NCBI GenBank assembly: GCA_002348265.1
Contig: DEAT01000022.1
Coordinates: forward strand, 134,009-198,008
Direction: 5' to 3'
Length of the DNA stretch: 64,000 bases
Source: Gemmatimonadales bacterium UBA2975
Lineage (GTDB): Bacteria > Gemmatimonadota > Gemmatimonadetes > Longimicrobiales > Gaopeijiaceae
Part shown: one piece after another, positions 1-8,487 of the stretch
Position numbering within the stretch: position 1 is the stretch's first letter
Layout: each line of letters opens with the position of its first letter
Notes under the pieces: generated by a model
What the model saw: the letters and a program-made list of their open reading frames with translations, nothing else
Databases searched by the model: none
Told to the model about the DNA's origin: nothing
Program-made: the position numbers and the translations under genes

Positions 1-342
1 GCTTATTTGCGGCACCCTATGGGTGCCGCGGTAAGCTCTGAGACACGCGCAATATTGGAAGAGGGCCCACTGCCGCGCGGTGGCTATGGCTCTACGGTGA
101 ACCAGACTGGCAACGGAGACAACCAGACATCAGGAGCATCTTTCCGGATCATTGTTGACACCGGAGACTGGGACCGAGCCGTTGGTATGAATACACCGGG
201 CCAGAGTGGGGACACGCGGTCACCGTTCTACGACAACCTCTTTGAATTTTGGGCGAAAGATCAGTTCCACCCTGTCTTTTATTCCCGGAATCGGATAGAG
301 GAGGTCACCGCCGTTCGGATCGAGCTGCGGCCGAATGGATAA
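1..342 (+). CDS. Penicillin acylase (penicillin amidase) family protein, C-terminal fragment cut by window start
   Basis: The frame is open from the first base and stops at 340-342, so only about the last 113 residues are present. The visible part carries the typical end of the beta subunit of penicillin-acylase-type Ntn hydrolases: GASFRIIVDTGDWD, then TPGQSGD, then SPFYDNLFEFWAKDQFHP. Members are exported, self-cleaving amidases that split amide bonds in beta-lactams, acyl-homoserine lactones or similar acylated amines. The catalytic N-terminal Ser of the beta chain lies outside the window, so activity and substrate cannot be judged. Its stop overlaps the start of the next small ORF (TAATG). 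Confidence 0.8.
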   Translation, partial: AYLRHPMGAAVSSETRAILEEGPLPRGGYGSTVNQTGNGDNQTSGASFRIIVDTGDWDRAVGMNTPGQSGDTRSPFYDNLFEFWAKDQFHPVFYSRNRIEEVTAVRIELRPNG

Positions 343-497
343 TGTTTAACCTAAAGGGCATGCGCGCTGCGTTAAGGGGCAAGCGCTTGATCGACGCATC
401 ACTCCCTAGATTGGCGATAGAAGGTACTACGATTGTCCTCTCGATACTGGTCGCTTTTGGAATTGGCGCTGCATGGGAAGAGCTAATCGAATTGTGA
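342..497 (+). CDS. Small single-pass membrane protein or decayed remnant (51 aa)
   Basis: A 51-residue ORF starts inside the stop of the preceding gene (TAATG), which suggests coupled translation. After a basic N-terminus (KGMRAALRGKRL) comes one hydrophobic segment, about residues 24-45 (IEGTTIVLSILVAFGIGAAWEE). From memory, this resembles the N-terminal membrane segment of longer bacterial hypothetical proteins with an 'IVLSILLAFGIDAWWE'-like pattern. It may therefore be the truncated head of such a gene or a genuine small membrane protein. There is no clear ribosome binding site apart from the overlap. The function is unknown. Confidence 0.4.
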   Translation: MFNLKGMRAALRGKRLIDASLPRLAIEGTTIVLSILVAFGIGAAWEELIEL

Positions 498-579
498 TTT
501 CTGCATTCGGAAGCAGACAATCAGTGAGGTCCAGGACCTTTTACGGGAATCCTCGGTTCCTACTCCACGAGCGATCACG

Positions 580-1872
580 ATGACCAGCCCCGAAAAAGCG
601 ATCCGCGACCCGCTTTGGGAGACGGTGCGACTAGACGCGCTGGCAGTGAGTATCATCGATACGGCCGCGTTTCAGCGTCTCCGCTACATTCGCCAGCTAG
701 GGCTCGCCCATCTCGTCTACCCAGGGGCGACCCACACTCGCTTCGATCACGCCTTGGGTGTCTACCACCTGACCCGCACTGGTCTGAAACATCTTCGTGA
801 ACGCAAGGGTGTTCCGGAGGAAGTATGGGAGGGAGAAGAATTCATCCCGTATGCAGCCCTCCTTCACGATATAGGCCACTATGCGTACTCCCACGCTCTA
901 GAAGAGTTAGAGCCGGAACACCTGCCGGCTCATCATGAAGAGGTCAGTCAGCGCTTCTTCGCTTCACCATCACTACGTGAAGCTCTAATGCCTTTGGGCG
1001 ACGATGCTCCAGAGCGACTAGCCCAATTGATTCGCGGAGATAGCAAAATTCCCTTGCGGGGCTTGGTCAGCGGAAGTCTTGATTTGGACAAGATGGAGTA
1101 TCTACGCCGTGACGCACGTTTTTGTGGTGTTCCCTACGGAGAGGTTGACGTTTCACGTCTCCTTCAGGGCCTCATGCTCTTGCAGGATCCAGAGACGGGT
1201 CTGTACGAGGTGGGCGTGCATGAAAAGGCGATTGCTGCTCTCGAGTCCTTGCTGTTCGCGAAGTACCAGATGTTTCGGAATGTGTACTGGCACCATGCTG
1301 TCCGTGCCGCCACAGGGCTGTATAAAAGAATCGTAGAAGAGGCCGTCCGCGGTTGTCTGATTGACCCTGAAGACTTGATTGGCCCGACCGATGAGGAGTT
1401 GCTGTACGAACTCAGCCGTAGGGGGCTGGATTCTAAAGATGAGCTTGGTGAGCGGATAGCTAAGCGCTGGATACCCGCACTGCGTCACCGCAAGCTTCCC
1501 AAGCGCGCACTTGAATTGACAGCCGCTGATCTTTCGGGGCGTGAGGTGGAAAGTTGGGCGATCGGTGATTCGCCACGAAAACGGGTCATTGAGGATGAGC
1601 TTGCTGAGGAACTCGGGCTCGAGTCGGGTGAAGTGATAATAGATTTCCCAGTCAAGCAGTCGATGTTCCAACTCGACCTCCTCGTTCAGCGAAGTAATGG
1701 CAATGTTCAACGTCTTGGCCTAGAAGGGGTAGAAGGTGTCCTAGACCTGCCTAGGGTCGCGAGCGAGCTCTACACCACAGCCCGGGTGCTCCGGGTCTTC
1801 ACACTGGAGCGCCGAGAAATCTTGGCGGATAAAGTCCTCGAGCGTATCACTAGGCCGGTTGCAGCTGTTTAG
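580..1872 (+). CDS. HD-domain phosphohydrolase (dNTPase-like, YdhJ/COG1078 type)
   Basis: This 430-residue protein has the metal-binding pattern of HD-superfamily (d)NTP phosphohydrolases: HTRFDH at 52-57, LLHDIGH with H96-D97 and H100, a second His pair at 118-119 (PAHHEE), and the downstream DLDKMEYLRRDA segment that supplies the last Asp. The N-terminal FQRLRYIRQLGLAHLVYPGA is the family's usual lead-in to the first histidine. Relatives are cytosolic and hydrolyse nucleoside or deoxynucleoside triphosphates, but the exact substrate is not predictable here. The start ATG lacks a strong Shine-Dalgarno. It stands alone, with about 80 bases before it and about 400 bases of non-coding DNA after it. 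Confidence 0.88.
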   Translation: MTSPEKAIRDPLWETVRLDALAVSIIDTAAFQRLRYIRQLGLAHLVYPGATHTRFDHALGVYHLTRTGLKHLRERKGVPEEVWEGEEFIPYAALLHDIGHYAYSHALEELEPEHLPAHHEEVSQRFFASPSLREALMPLGDDAPERLAQLIRGDSKIPLRGLVSGSLDLDKMEYLRRDARFCGVPYGEVDVSRLLQGLMLLQDPETGLYEVGVHEKAIAALESLLFAKYQMFRNVYWHHAVRAATGLYKRIVEEAVRGCLIDPEDLIGPTDEELLYELSRRGLDSKDELGERIAKRWIPALRHRKLPKRALELTAADLSGREVESWAIGDSPRKRVIEDELAEELGLESGEVIIDFPVKQSMFQLDLLVQRSNGNVQRLGLEGVEGVLDLPRVASELYTTARVLRVFTLERREILADKVLERITRPVAAV

Positions 1873-2196
1873 GGTAAGTGGAGTCTTTACCAGTCGGCCG
1901 CTAGGCCAACAAGCAAACTTTAGCGCCCACCTCAGCTACACACCCTAGCGAGAAGGCCTCTCCACCTAGTTGCGCAACGAGCTCGCTGGGGCTTGCGTTT
2001 TACTTAAGCGCGGAACCGCAGGTTGAGGACGGTTTAGAAAATATGTGGTAACAAGGTCGTCAAAATAGTATTGCCCAACCCCGATCAAACGAACGACGTG
2101 ACCCAGGGCTCCAATTCTTCGGCCACTTGACAAAACCAATCAGTGTGACCGAAAATATACGGCTTAGGAGTTTACGGTTTGCCCTGAAAGACGGCA
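1873..2196. other. Intergenic region upstream of the sigma factor gene
   Basis: This is about 320 bases with no convincing gene on either strand. It holds a candidate sigma-70 promoter near its right end (listed separately) and a 10-base palindrome GTTGCGCAAC around 1971. A short match to the 3' end of 16S rRNA near 2047-2060 is too short to mean anything. I see no terminator with a T-run after the HD-domain gene. Confidence 0.5.
2127..2156 (+). promoter_or_regulatory. Candidate sigma-70 promoter for the rpoD-like gene
   Basis: A perfect -35 hexamer TTGACA at 2127-2132 is followed after 18 bases by GAAAAT at 2151-2156, which matches 4 of 6 bases of the -10 consensus. An alternative AT-rich -10 (AATATA) lies just downstream. 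It sits about 115 bases before the preferred sigma factor start, leaving room for a leader. The assignment rests only on the hexamers and position. Confidence 0.4.
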
Positions 2197-2271
2197 GTGC
2201 AGGTCATGGAGGAAACCCGGCGTCTGACCGATGACCGGAGTGCCTTGGACTCGAAGGAGAACGAATACACG

Positions 2272-3177
2272 ATGGCTGCGGCTACGACGACGAAGCGTCG
2301 CAAGCGCCGAGGGAAAGGAAATCTCCTTTCCGGATTCGACGCCAGTGTAGAGGAACAAAGCGCTCTAGATCAGTACCTGCGTGACGTCAGCCGGCATGAG
2401 CTTATCACTCCGGAACGTGAAAAGGAGCTCGGTGCACTAGCCCAGAAAGGTGATCAGGATGCCATTCAGGAGCTTGCTCGGGCAAACCTGCGTTTCGTAA
2501 TCAGTGTCGCAAAGAAGTACCAAAATCGCGGCGTGTCGCTTACAGATCTCATCCAAGAAGGAAACGTGGGTCTTGTTACGGCTGCCCGAAAGTTTGATCC
2601 GGAGCAGGGCGTGAAATTCATCAGCTATGCCGTTTGGTGGATTCGACAGGCGATTCTTGCCTCTTTGGCGAACCACGGCCGGGCCGTTCGCGTTCCTCTG
2701 AATAGGGCGAGCGATCTAGCGCGAATTTTCCGAGAGAAAGAACGGCTAAAACAGGAAAAAGGCCGAGAGCCGACCACTGACGAATTGGCTGAGGCTACTC
2801 ATCTGACTCCAGAATTAGTGGAGTCTCTTCAGACGTTGAATTCCGCAGAAATAAGGCTAGACGCCCCTATCGGGGACTCGGAGGATTCTCAACTCGTTGA
2901 GCGATTTATAACGGAAGAGGCTGCAGAACCGGAGGTCGAGGTTGAGAGTCGGCTTTTAACGGAAACCATCACGGAGGCTCTTGAGACTCTTGAGCCACGA
3001 GATGCGAAAGTTCTTCGCCTATACTTTGGGCTCGAAGGCGAGCGAGAACATACACTGGAGGAAATCGGAAACATGCTTGGCGTGACGCGTGAACGAATCC
3101 GCCAGCTTCGCGATCGTGCCTTGCGTCGTCTGCGGGAAGGTGGGAAAGGCGGTGCACTGGAGTCCTTCGCCGCGTGA
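2272..3177 (+). CDS. rpoD: RNA polymerase sigma factor, RpoD/SigA family (short form)
   Basis: A sigma-70 protein of 301 residues from the chosen ATG. It has region 1.2 (LDQYLRDVSRHELITPEREKEL), region 2 with the core-binding and -10 segments (ARANLRFVISVAKKYQNRG, DLIQEGNVGL, ISYAVWWIRQAI), region 3, and region 4 ending in GVTRERIRQLRDRALRRLR, which reads the -35 box. Region 1.1 and the long non-conserved insert of E. coli RpoD are missing, as in primary sigma factors of Bacteroidota and related phyla, so it could be the housekeeping sigma. I chose ATG 2272 because AAGGAGA lies 11 bases upstream and the next residues are a typical basic leader. The same frame is open from a GTG at 2197, adding 25 residues. 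A hairpin terminator follows the gene. Confidence 0.9.
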   Translation: MAAATTTKRRKRRGKGNLLSGFDASVEEQSALDQYLRDVSRHELITPEREKELGALAQKGDQDAIQELARANLRFVISVAKKYQNRGVSLTDLIQEGNVGLVTAARKFDPEQGVKFISYAVWWIRQAILASLANHGRAVRVPLNRASDLARIFREKERLKQEKGREPTTDELAEATHLTPELVESLQTLNSAEIRLDAPIGDSEDSQLVERFITEEAAEPEVEVESRLLTETITEALETLEPRDAKVLRLYFGLEGEREHTLEEIGNMLGVTRERIRQLRDRALRRLREGGKGGALESFAA

Positions 3178-3230
3178 GACTCCGGGCCTGGTATTCGGGC
3201 CCATGGTCGAGCAGCCCCTGTCGGTACTTT

Positions 3231-3251
3231 GAGCCCCGGTAGGGGCTCTTT
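3231..3251 (+). terminator. Hairpin terminator after the sigma factor gene
   Basis: A perfect 7-bp stem (GAGCCCC / GGGGCTC) with a GGTA loop is followed by TTT, 53 bases after the sigma factor stop. A second possible stem (GGGCC/GGCCC) lies just before it at about 3184-3202. The short T-run makes it a modest intrinsic terminator. Its position also argues that rsgA starts downstream at ATG 3265 rather than at TTG 3229, which would place the hairpin inside the coding region. Confidence 0.6.
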
Positions 3252-3264
3252 GGTTCATGAACTC

Positions 3265-4176
3265 ATGACTACTTCGGGTACGTTCCTCGGTGTTGTGCAT
3301 GAGACGGGTGGGGGCATCTACGCAGTGGTCCTAGAGACCGGGGAACGCGTAGATGCATACCTCCGCGGACGCTTAAAGAAGCAAGATCGCACTGGTCGTG
3401 CCGTAGTGATTGGGGACATCGTGGAAGTCCTGGTGGACGGCAATGAAGTGACAATTGAATCAGTTGAAAAACGGCAGACTGAACTAGTACGGAGCGGAAG
3501 GAGTCGGGAGCCTAAAATCCTGGCGGCTAATCTGGATAGAGTCTTCGTGGTGATAGCGCTCCGTGAGCCTAGGGGCTCTACTCAGCTGATTGATCGGATG
3601 CTGACCTTAGTCCACGCCAGCGGAATGCGGCCTTTGCTAATCTTCAACAAAGCCGATTTGGAGGGCACAGAGGATCTCCAAGAGACTTGGCTGACTCTCT
3701 ATAGAAAGATTGGTTACAAGGTATTTGTGACTAGTGTGCCTTCCGGAAAAGGTGTCGTTGAACTGCGCCGTGAACTGTGCGCTGGAACGTCTGCATTTAT
3801 CGGACCCTCTGGTGTTGGAAAGTCATCTTTACTCAATGTTGTCGATCCGGGGCTTCAGCTTCGAATAGGTCGGTTGTCTCAAAAGACTGGGACAGGACGC
3901 CATACCACCGTGGGTGCTCGACTGATCACGCTGGAGTGTGGGGGATTAGTTGCAGACACGCCGGGTTTTGGTGACGTGGGCCTTTGGTCTGTGGACGCCG
4001 AGACGGTGGGCTCACACTTTCCAGAATTTGCTGAGAGCGCAGTGAATTGCCGATTTAGAGGCTGTACGCACTTACATGAGCCCGGATGCGCAGTCCTTGA
4101 AGAAGTTGGTAAGGGAGAGATTGCACGGTCTCGACATGAGAGCTATCGCTTTCTACGGGTCAAAGCAGAAGAGTAA
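3265..4176 (+). CDS. rsgA: Ribosome small-subunit biogenesis GTPase RsgA
   Basis: About 303 residues with the circularly permuted GTPase order that defines RsgA/YjeQ. The G4 motif comes first (FNKAD), then the P-loop GPSGVGKSSLLN, the TGTGRHTT switch segment and DTPGFG (G3). An N-terminal OB-like part (VVIGDIVEVLVDG) and a C-terminal zinc knuckle (NCRFRGCTHLHEPGCAV) complete the three-domain fold. The protein binds the maturing 30S subunit in the cytosol and uses GTP hydrolysis to check late assembly. ATG 3265 is preferred over an upstream TTG because a terminator hairpin lies between them. It converges on the lipoprotein gene downstream. Confidence 0.93.
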   Translation: MTTSGTFLGVVHETGGGIYAVVLETGERVDAYLRGRLKKQDRTGRAVVIGDIVEVLVDGNEVTIESVEKRQTELVRSGRSREPKILAANLDRVFVVIALREPRGSTQLIDRMLTLVHASGMRPLLIFNKADLEGTEDLQETWLTLYRKIGYKVFVTSVPSGKGVVELRRELCAGTSAFIGPSGVGKSSLLNVVDPGLQLRIGRLSQKTGTGRHTTVGARLITLECGGLVADTPGFGDVGLWSVDAETVGSHFPEFAESAVNCRFRGCTHLHEPGCAVLEEVGKGEIARSRHESYRFLRVKAEE

Positions 4177-4221
4177 TGAGTTCGTGTCTGCTGATTGGTC
4201 GAGGAAGCTTCTAGCTTTCAA

Positions 4222-5190
4222 TCAAGATTCGGCACAGTCGTCTTGGAAACTGCGGACCCATCTGTCACCCTGACGAGACAGTACAGCGAACGACCGGTTT
4301 TGATTTCCGAACACGTCCAGCAGTATCTCGTCCAACCCGTCACCATTCCAGTCTAGGTGGTCGAAATATCGCGGCGCGGCTTTTCCATCTTCCGAGCTGT
4401 CTCGGTGCCATGTGTAATGCTCCACGTATCCCGAGTCATTCTCATGCCCCATGACGAAAAGGGAATAGGAACCTTGCCCGGGGTTTCCGACCTCTAGGTT
4501 GTCGCCGACCATGAATGTGGCTGCTATCGACTGTCCTGGAGTATTGCGGAGTTGGAAAGACTGTATGTGTTCTCTTGCATTTAGCGTTCCTAACTCGGGC
4601 CAGGGTGCTCCGTGCCTTGAAATTGCGTCCCCGGCGATGGCGAGGGTTGCTACGCGTTGATCATAAGTGTGAGAGAGCTCTCGGTATGCTTCATAGGGTT
4701 GATTGACTTCAGCCACCGGAAGTGCCAGCAGTCGTTCGGCATTCGCTGCTGTTGCAACGAGCTCCACTATACCACTGATAGCAATGCGCGCACCACAGAA
4801 CCCGATCGCTGGACTGACCGACTGAGCGGTCATCCGACCCACACGCACCCCTTCCGAGAAGACGGCCCATTCTGAACCAGGGGCTATTAGTTTCGCTATT
4901 TGCTCTTCATCGTCGGAAATTTGCGTTTTGGGCAAGGGCCGGAGTGTATCCGAATGCACTTCACCAACAACTATGAATCGACCTGTATCTCCTTGTCGGA
5001 TACCGGCTAGTAGGAGTGCTTTATTAGTGCCGAGGTCTCCTCCGGGTTCAATAGGCGCCAGTCCGACTGTGGTCTGCTTAATCGCTGATTCAGGAGGTTG
5101 AAGTGCCATGTCAAAGCCCCCAAACTCTACGTTGTCGCAGCCAGTGACCGCAGTTAAGATCACCGCCATTACTAGTAAGTGCTTTCGCAT
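4222..5190 (-). CDS. Secreted lipoprotein of unknown function
   Basis: A 322-residue protein starts with a lipoprotein signal (hydrophobic VMAVILTAVTGC, lipidated Cys about residue 18), so it should sit in the cell envelope. I do not recognise the main body. Near the C-terminus DHLDWNGDGLDEILLDVF resembles one calcium-binding FG-GAP/VCBS-type repeat (DxNxDGxDE), and the rest alternates short beta-like segments, so a partial beta-propeller is possible. It stands between two plus-strand genes and converges on rsgA. No regulatory signal is evident. Confidence 0.7.
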   Translation of the reverse strand: MRKHLLVMAVILTAVTGCDNVEFGGFDMALQPPESAIKQTTVGLAPIEPGGDLGTNKALLLAGIRQGDTGRFIVVGEVHSDTLRPLPKTQISDDEEQIAKLIAPGSEWAVFSEGVRVGRMTAQSVSPAIGFCGARIAISGIVELVATAANAERLLALPVAEVNQPYEAYRELSHTYDQRVATLAIAGDAISRHGAPWPELGTLNAREHIQSFQLRNTPGQSIAATFMVGDNLEVGNPGQGSYSLFVMGHENDSGYVEHYTWHRDSSEDGKAAPRYFDHLDWNGDGLDEILLDVFGNQNRSFAVLSRQGDRWVRSFQDDCAES

Positions 5191-5279
5191 CGATCTTTTG
5201 GCACTGCCCCTGATCTTGGACTCCTGACTCGGTTACGAAGGCACAAGCTAGTTTGGACCCCTCGGTGAGCAAGCTTCTA

Positions 5280-5768
5280 ATGGACCAGCATGTCGACGGA
5301 AAAGCTTCACTGCGAGAGGTGATGAGTTCTTATCCGACGGGCGTGACGGTCGTGGCAGCAAGTGAAAGAGCCGATGCCCCCTTTGGCTTAACTGTAAATT
5401 CTTTCACATCGCTCTCGCTCAACCCCCCCCTAATCTTGGTGTGTATTGGGCAAACATCGACATTGCATGACCGGCTAATCGCCTCAGACAATTTTTCGGT
5501 GAACATCTTAGCGGGAAATCAGGGCGCCGTAGCAGATCGTTTCGCTTCGGAGCCTTCTAGAGAGCGTTTCGAAGGAGCGGCTTGGCAGGTCGGGACACTT
5601 GGTGTTCCGCTAATAGATGGAGCGACGGCTTGGCTAGAATGTTCACGTTATGAGCTTCTGAAGGGAGGTGACCATACCATTCTGATTGGTCGCGTTGAGC
5701 ATTCGGCTGTTACGGGGCGAGATGCATTGGTATACCACAGGGGTAGCTTGAGCCCATCGAGAGGATGA
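5280..5768 (+). CDS. Flavin reductase-like, FMN-binding domain protein
   Basis: About 162 residues matching the flavin reductase domain family: YPTGVTVVAA near the N-terminus, FGLTVNSFTSLSLNPPLILVCI (FMN and nicotinamide contact region), then FSVNILAGNQ and DGATAWLECSRYE. Relatives reduce FMN or FAD with NAD(P)H to supply a partner monooxygenase. No monooxygenase lies nearby, so the partner is unknown and it could work alone. The frame is open from TTG 5253 with a GTG at 5265. ATG 5280 is preferred for the codon, although none of the starts has a strong Shine-Dalgarno. Confidence 0.85.
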   Translation: MDQHVDGKASLREVMSSYPTGVTVVAASERADAPFGLTVNSFTSLSLNPPLILVCIGQTSTLHDRLIASDNFSVNILAGNQGAVADRFASEPSRERFEGAAWQVGTLGVPLIDGATAWLECSRYELLKGGDHTILIGRVEHSAVTGRDALVYHRGSLSPSRG

Positions 5769-5915
5769 ACTTTCGCCTCCGAAGGATGAAGTGGATGGTT
5801 CTCTTGTTGGTGAATCCCCAGGCCAAAATGTCGACAGTATTGGACGTGACATTCCCTGTCCTATGCGTCTTGCTCTGGAGGCGCGATCCAGTATGCGGAA
5901 CAAGATCCTAAGCTC

Positions 5916-8426
5916 GTGATAATCGCTCACCTTTCGGATCTCCATCTCGGATTTCGGGCTTACGGGCGCGTGGTCCGAGGAGCGGATATGCGTGAGCGTG
6001 ATGTGGCGGCGGCATTCGAAAGAGCCGTTCAAGAACTAATCAGACTAAGGCCGAACGTGGTGGTGGTGGCAGGGGACGTCTTTGACCGCCCTGATCCGCC
6101 AGCTAGTGCTGTAGTGGCACTTGCTCGAGGTCTAGAATCAATGAGTACTGGCCTGCCTGGTACAAGAGTACTGATGGTGGCGGGTCCTAGAGATACGCCA
6201 CGTAGATCTGGAGATCCGGGAGCACTCGCAGTGTTAGACACCCTTTCCAATGTAGATGCTGTAACGGCACGTACCCAACGGATCGAGATCGATCGGCTGG
6301 GTTTGAACGCTTGCTTGGTACCTTACCGCGCACTAGTGCGCAGCGCTCCTCCTGTGCCTGGTCCAGACCCTCGTATGCGCTGGAATCTCTTGGTGATGCA
6401 CGCAGAGGCCGATCGTGGCGAGGCTGCAGGGATCATGATTGATCCTGAGGAATGGGACTACGTTGCGTTGGGTGGAGAGCACCAGCGAAGGGAGTTGTCG
6501 CAGCGAGTGAGGTATCCGGGTTCACTCGAGCGCGTGGCGCTAGATCCTTGGGAAGAGGCAGGCGATGAGAAAGGTTTCTTGACGGCAAATCTCGAAACTG
6601 GTCAGGTTTCCTTCCACACTATCCCTGTTCGCCCTGTAGTCGCGCTTGCCCCGGTGAAGGTTGGGCCACCAGGAGATCCGGATCGTGTAAGAAGAAGAGT
6701 AAGAGAAGTGCTCGGTGAGGTGCCGGGTGGTATCACGGACAAGATCGTTAGGCTTCGCTTGCAGGGCGCGCGGCCTAACGATTTGCTCGCGCTTCAGGGT
6801 GAGCCCCTGCGTGCGCTGAGAGGCGAAGCGCTCCACTTGGCCGTCGAAGCTGAAAAGGATATCCACGTTCCAGCGGAAGCCTGGCTTCCGGTCGATTATG
6901 CAGCTCAGGTGCGGAACACTGTCCTAACCGAGCTCGAGCATGACGGTAAGCGCAACCTGGAGACCGAACGTGTGATTACAGAAATTCTGCAAGGGATCTC
7001 TTCCGTATCACGGGATAGGCCAATCGGTGCCGTTCAAGCTCTAGATGGGGTGGTTTCCGGTTTTGGTAGAGTGAGTACGTCGATTCCGATCGGGTTAACA
7101 GCGATCCTCGGAGGAGGAGGGCGTGCGCGCAGAGCGGTTGCTGATCTATTCAGGGATGCGGGAAATACCGGCCCAGAAACGGCTCTTTCGAGATGGTGGA
7201 ATGGAACCGATGGGGAGACTCTGGACGGCTCCCTTAGAAGGGCGATTGATGCCGTTGCGGAAAGCCGTGGTGCGAGCCTTGTTGATGACGCTCTGGAATC
7301 GTTAGGTGCGACAATTCAACCAGAGATGGCTGCGTCTTCAACCCAGAACCGGTTGAGGAGAACGGAAGGTATTAATCCGGACCAGGTTAGAGAAGAGTTT
7401 AATATGGCACAGCGAGAGTTGCTTGCTAGAAGAGCTGACGTCACAGAGGTAGAGGGAGACTTGGAAGCTGCAACCATGGACTGGCTGCGAGAGCGTCAAG
7501 ATGCGGAAACCACTCTCTTCGCATATCGAGACAGGGCTCGAGAGTTGAGACGTCGCATCCGCGGCATGGAAGCCAGAGGTCCGGAGGCACCGTGCCCGAC
7601 TTGTGGCAGGATTCTGGACAGCCACTACGAAGAGGTGCTCACAGGGCTGATGGAAGAATGGGAATCGGTTGTTCAGGATGGGACTTGGTGGAGGAGCAGG
7701 TGGGGGCAGCTAGAGATGAAGCCACAGCATCTCCAGGATCTAGAGAGAACGGCACTGAGGCTACACTCTGCAGTGGAGACCGGATCCGAGCGCTTAGAGG
7801 TCCTTCGCGTAAGGATTAAGGAACTTGATGGGGTTCAGGCCGCACCTCTACATGAGCTTGATGATACAAAGGGGGCAGTAGCGGCTGCGCTCATTAGGGT
7901 ACGGGTTGCTCGGATTGCTCGTTCGAAACACCTGCTTCTAGATAGAGCTTCTCGCTTCGTATCAAGAGTGTCCGGTGGGCGTGTATTGGCACTTACGTTC
8001 GAAGACGGAGTCGTCCGTCTTCAAGGAAGCGATGGTGCGCTTACCCCGCTCTCAGAAGAAGACTTGGCGGTCGGCCGCATCGCGATCAGGCTAGCAGTGG
8101 CCTCTCTGGTTGCGGCTCAGGGGCTGTGTGTCGCCAGCTTGCCAATCGAACATCCTTTTGATTCTCTAGACACCGAGGCTCGCATTCGCGCCCTTGTTCT
8201 CACTAAACAGTTGCTAAATGAAGTTCCCCGGATCGTTCTGTTCAGTCGAGGAGATGCTGTCGATGCTCGTCCAGAGCTTTTTGACTACGTGTTGGAGGTA
8301 CGTGACGACGAGGCGGTAACAGGGCCGGTCCTTCGCTCGGCCTCATCAGGTCCGGGTAGGATCAAGATTCGTTCCGGGTCTTCAGATACTCTAAAAAGGG
8401 CCGGCTTTGTGCCCACTGATAGGTGA
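5916..8426 (+). CDS. Single-chain SbcD/Mre11-SbcC/Rad50-like protein with degenerate catalytic motifs
   Basis: This 836-residue protein begins with a metallophosphoesterase half like SbcD/Mre11: SDLHLG with D8 and H10, GDVFD at 53-57. It continues into an SbcC/Rad50-like half: a P-loop position at about 399-406, heptad-rich coiled coil, a zinc-hook motif CPTC at 560-563, a second coil, then a signature-like segment (LSEEDLAVGRIAIRLA) and a Walker-B/D-loop-like end (PIEHPFDSLDTEAR). Normally these are two proteins forming a DNA double-strand-break nuclease/ATPase. Several key residues are replaced: GNHD is GPRD at 90-93, GHxH is GGEH, the P-loop is GGGGRARR with no Lys-Ser/Thr, and Walker-B LDE is PIEH. 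It may be a structural or regulatory paralogue. The GTG start gives the expected MIIAHLSDLHLG opening. Confidence 0.8.
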   Translation: MIIAHLSDLHLGFRAYGRVVRGADMRERDVAAAFERAVQELIRLRPNVVVVAGDVFDRPDPPASAVVALARGLESMSTGLPGTRVLMVAGPRDTPRRSGDPGALAVLDTLSNVDAVTARTQRIEIDRLGLNACLVPYRALVRSAPPVPGPDPRMRWNLLVMHAEADRGEAAGIMIDPEEWDYVALGGEHQRRELSQRVRYPGSLERVALDPWEEAGDEKGFLTANLETGQVSFHTIPVRPVVALAPVKVGPPGDPDRVRRRVREVLGEVPGGITDKIVRLRLQGARPNDLLALQGEPLRALRGEALHLAVEAEKDIHVPAEAWLPVDYAAQVRNTVLTELEHDGKRNLETERVITEILQGISSVSRDRPIGAVQALDGVVSGFGRVSTSIPIGLTAILGGGGRARRAVADLFRDAGNTGPETALSRWWNGTDGETLDGSLRRAIDAVAESRGASLVDDALESLGATIQPEMAASSTQNRLRRTEGINPDQVREEFNMAQRELLARRADVTEVEGDLEAATMDWLRERQDAETTLFAYRDRARELRRRIRGMEARGPEAPCPTCGRILDSHYEEVLTGLMEEWESVVQDGTWWRSRWGQLEMKPQHLQDLERTALRLHSAVETGSERLEVLRVRIKELDGVQAAPLHELDDTKGAVAAALIRVRVARIARSKHLLLDRASRFVSRVSGGRVLALTFEDGVVRLQGSDGALTPLSEEDLAVGRIAIRLAVASLVAAQGLCVASLPIEHPFDSLDTEARIRALVLTKQLLNEVPRIVLFSRGDAVDARPELFDYVLEVRDDEAVTGPVLRSASSGPGRIKIRSGSSDTLKRAGFVPTDR

Positions 8427-8487
8427 TCGTCTCAGGGTAGTCGGCCGAGTAATTTCCAATAGGTCTATGCCTGCGACTTCCCGCGCG

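Noticed and set aside
1153..1710. Minus-strand ORF of 185 codons inside the HD-domain gene
   Set aside because: It is a shadow of a clearly coding plus-strand frame and shows no protein-family features.
2047..2060. Short match to the 3' end of 16S rRNA (GTAACAAGGT)
   Set aside because: Only about ten bases match and nothing around it resembles rRNA.
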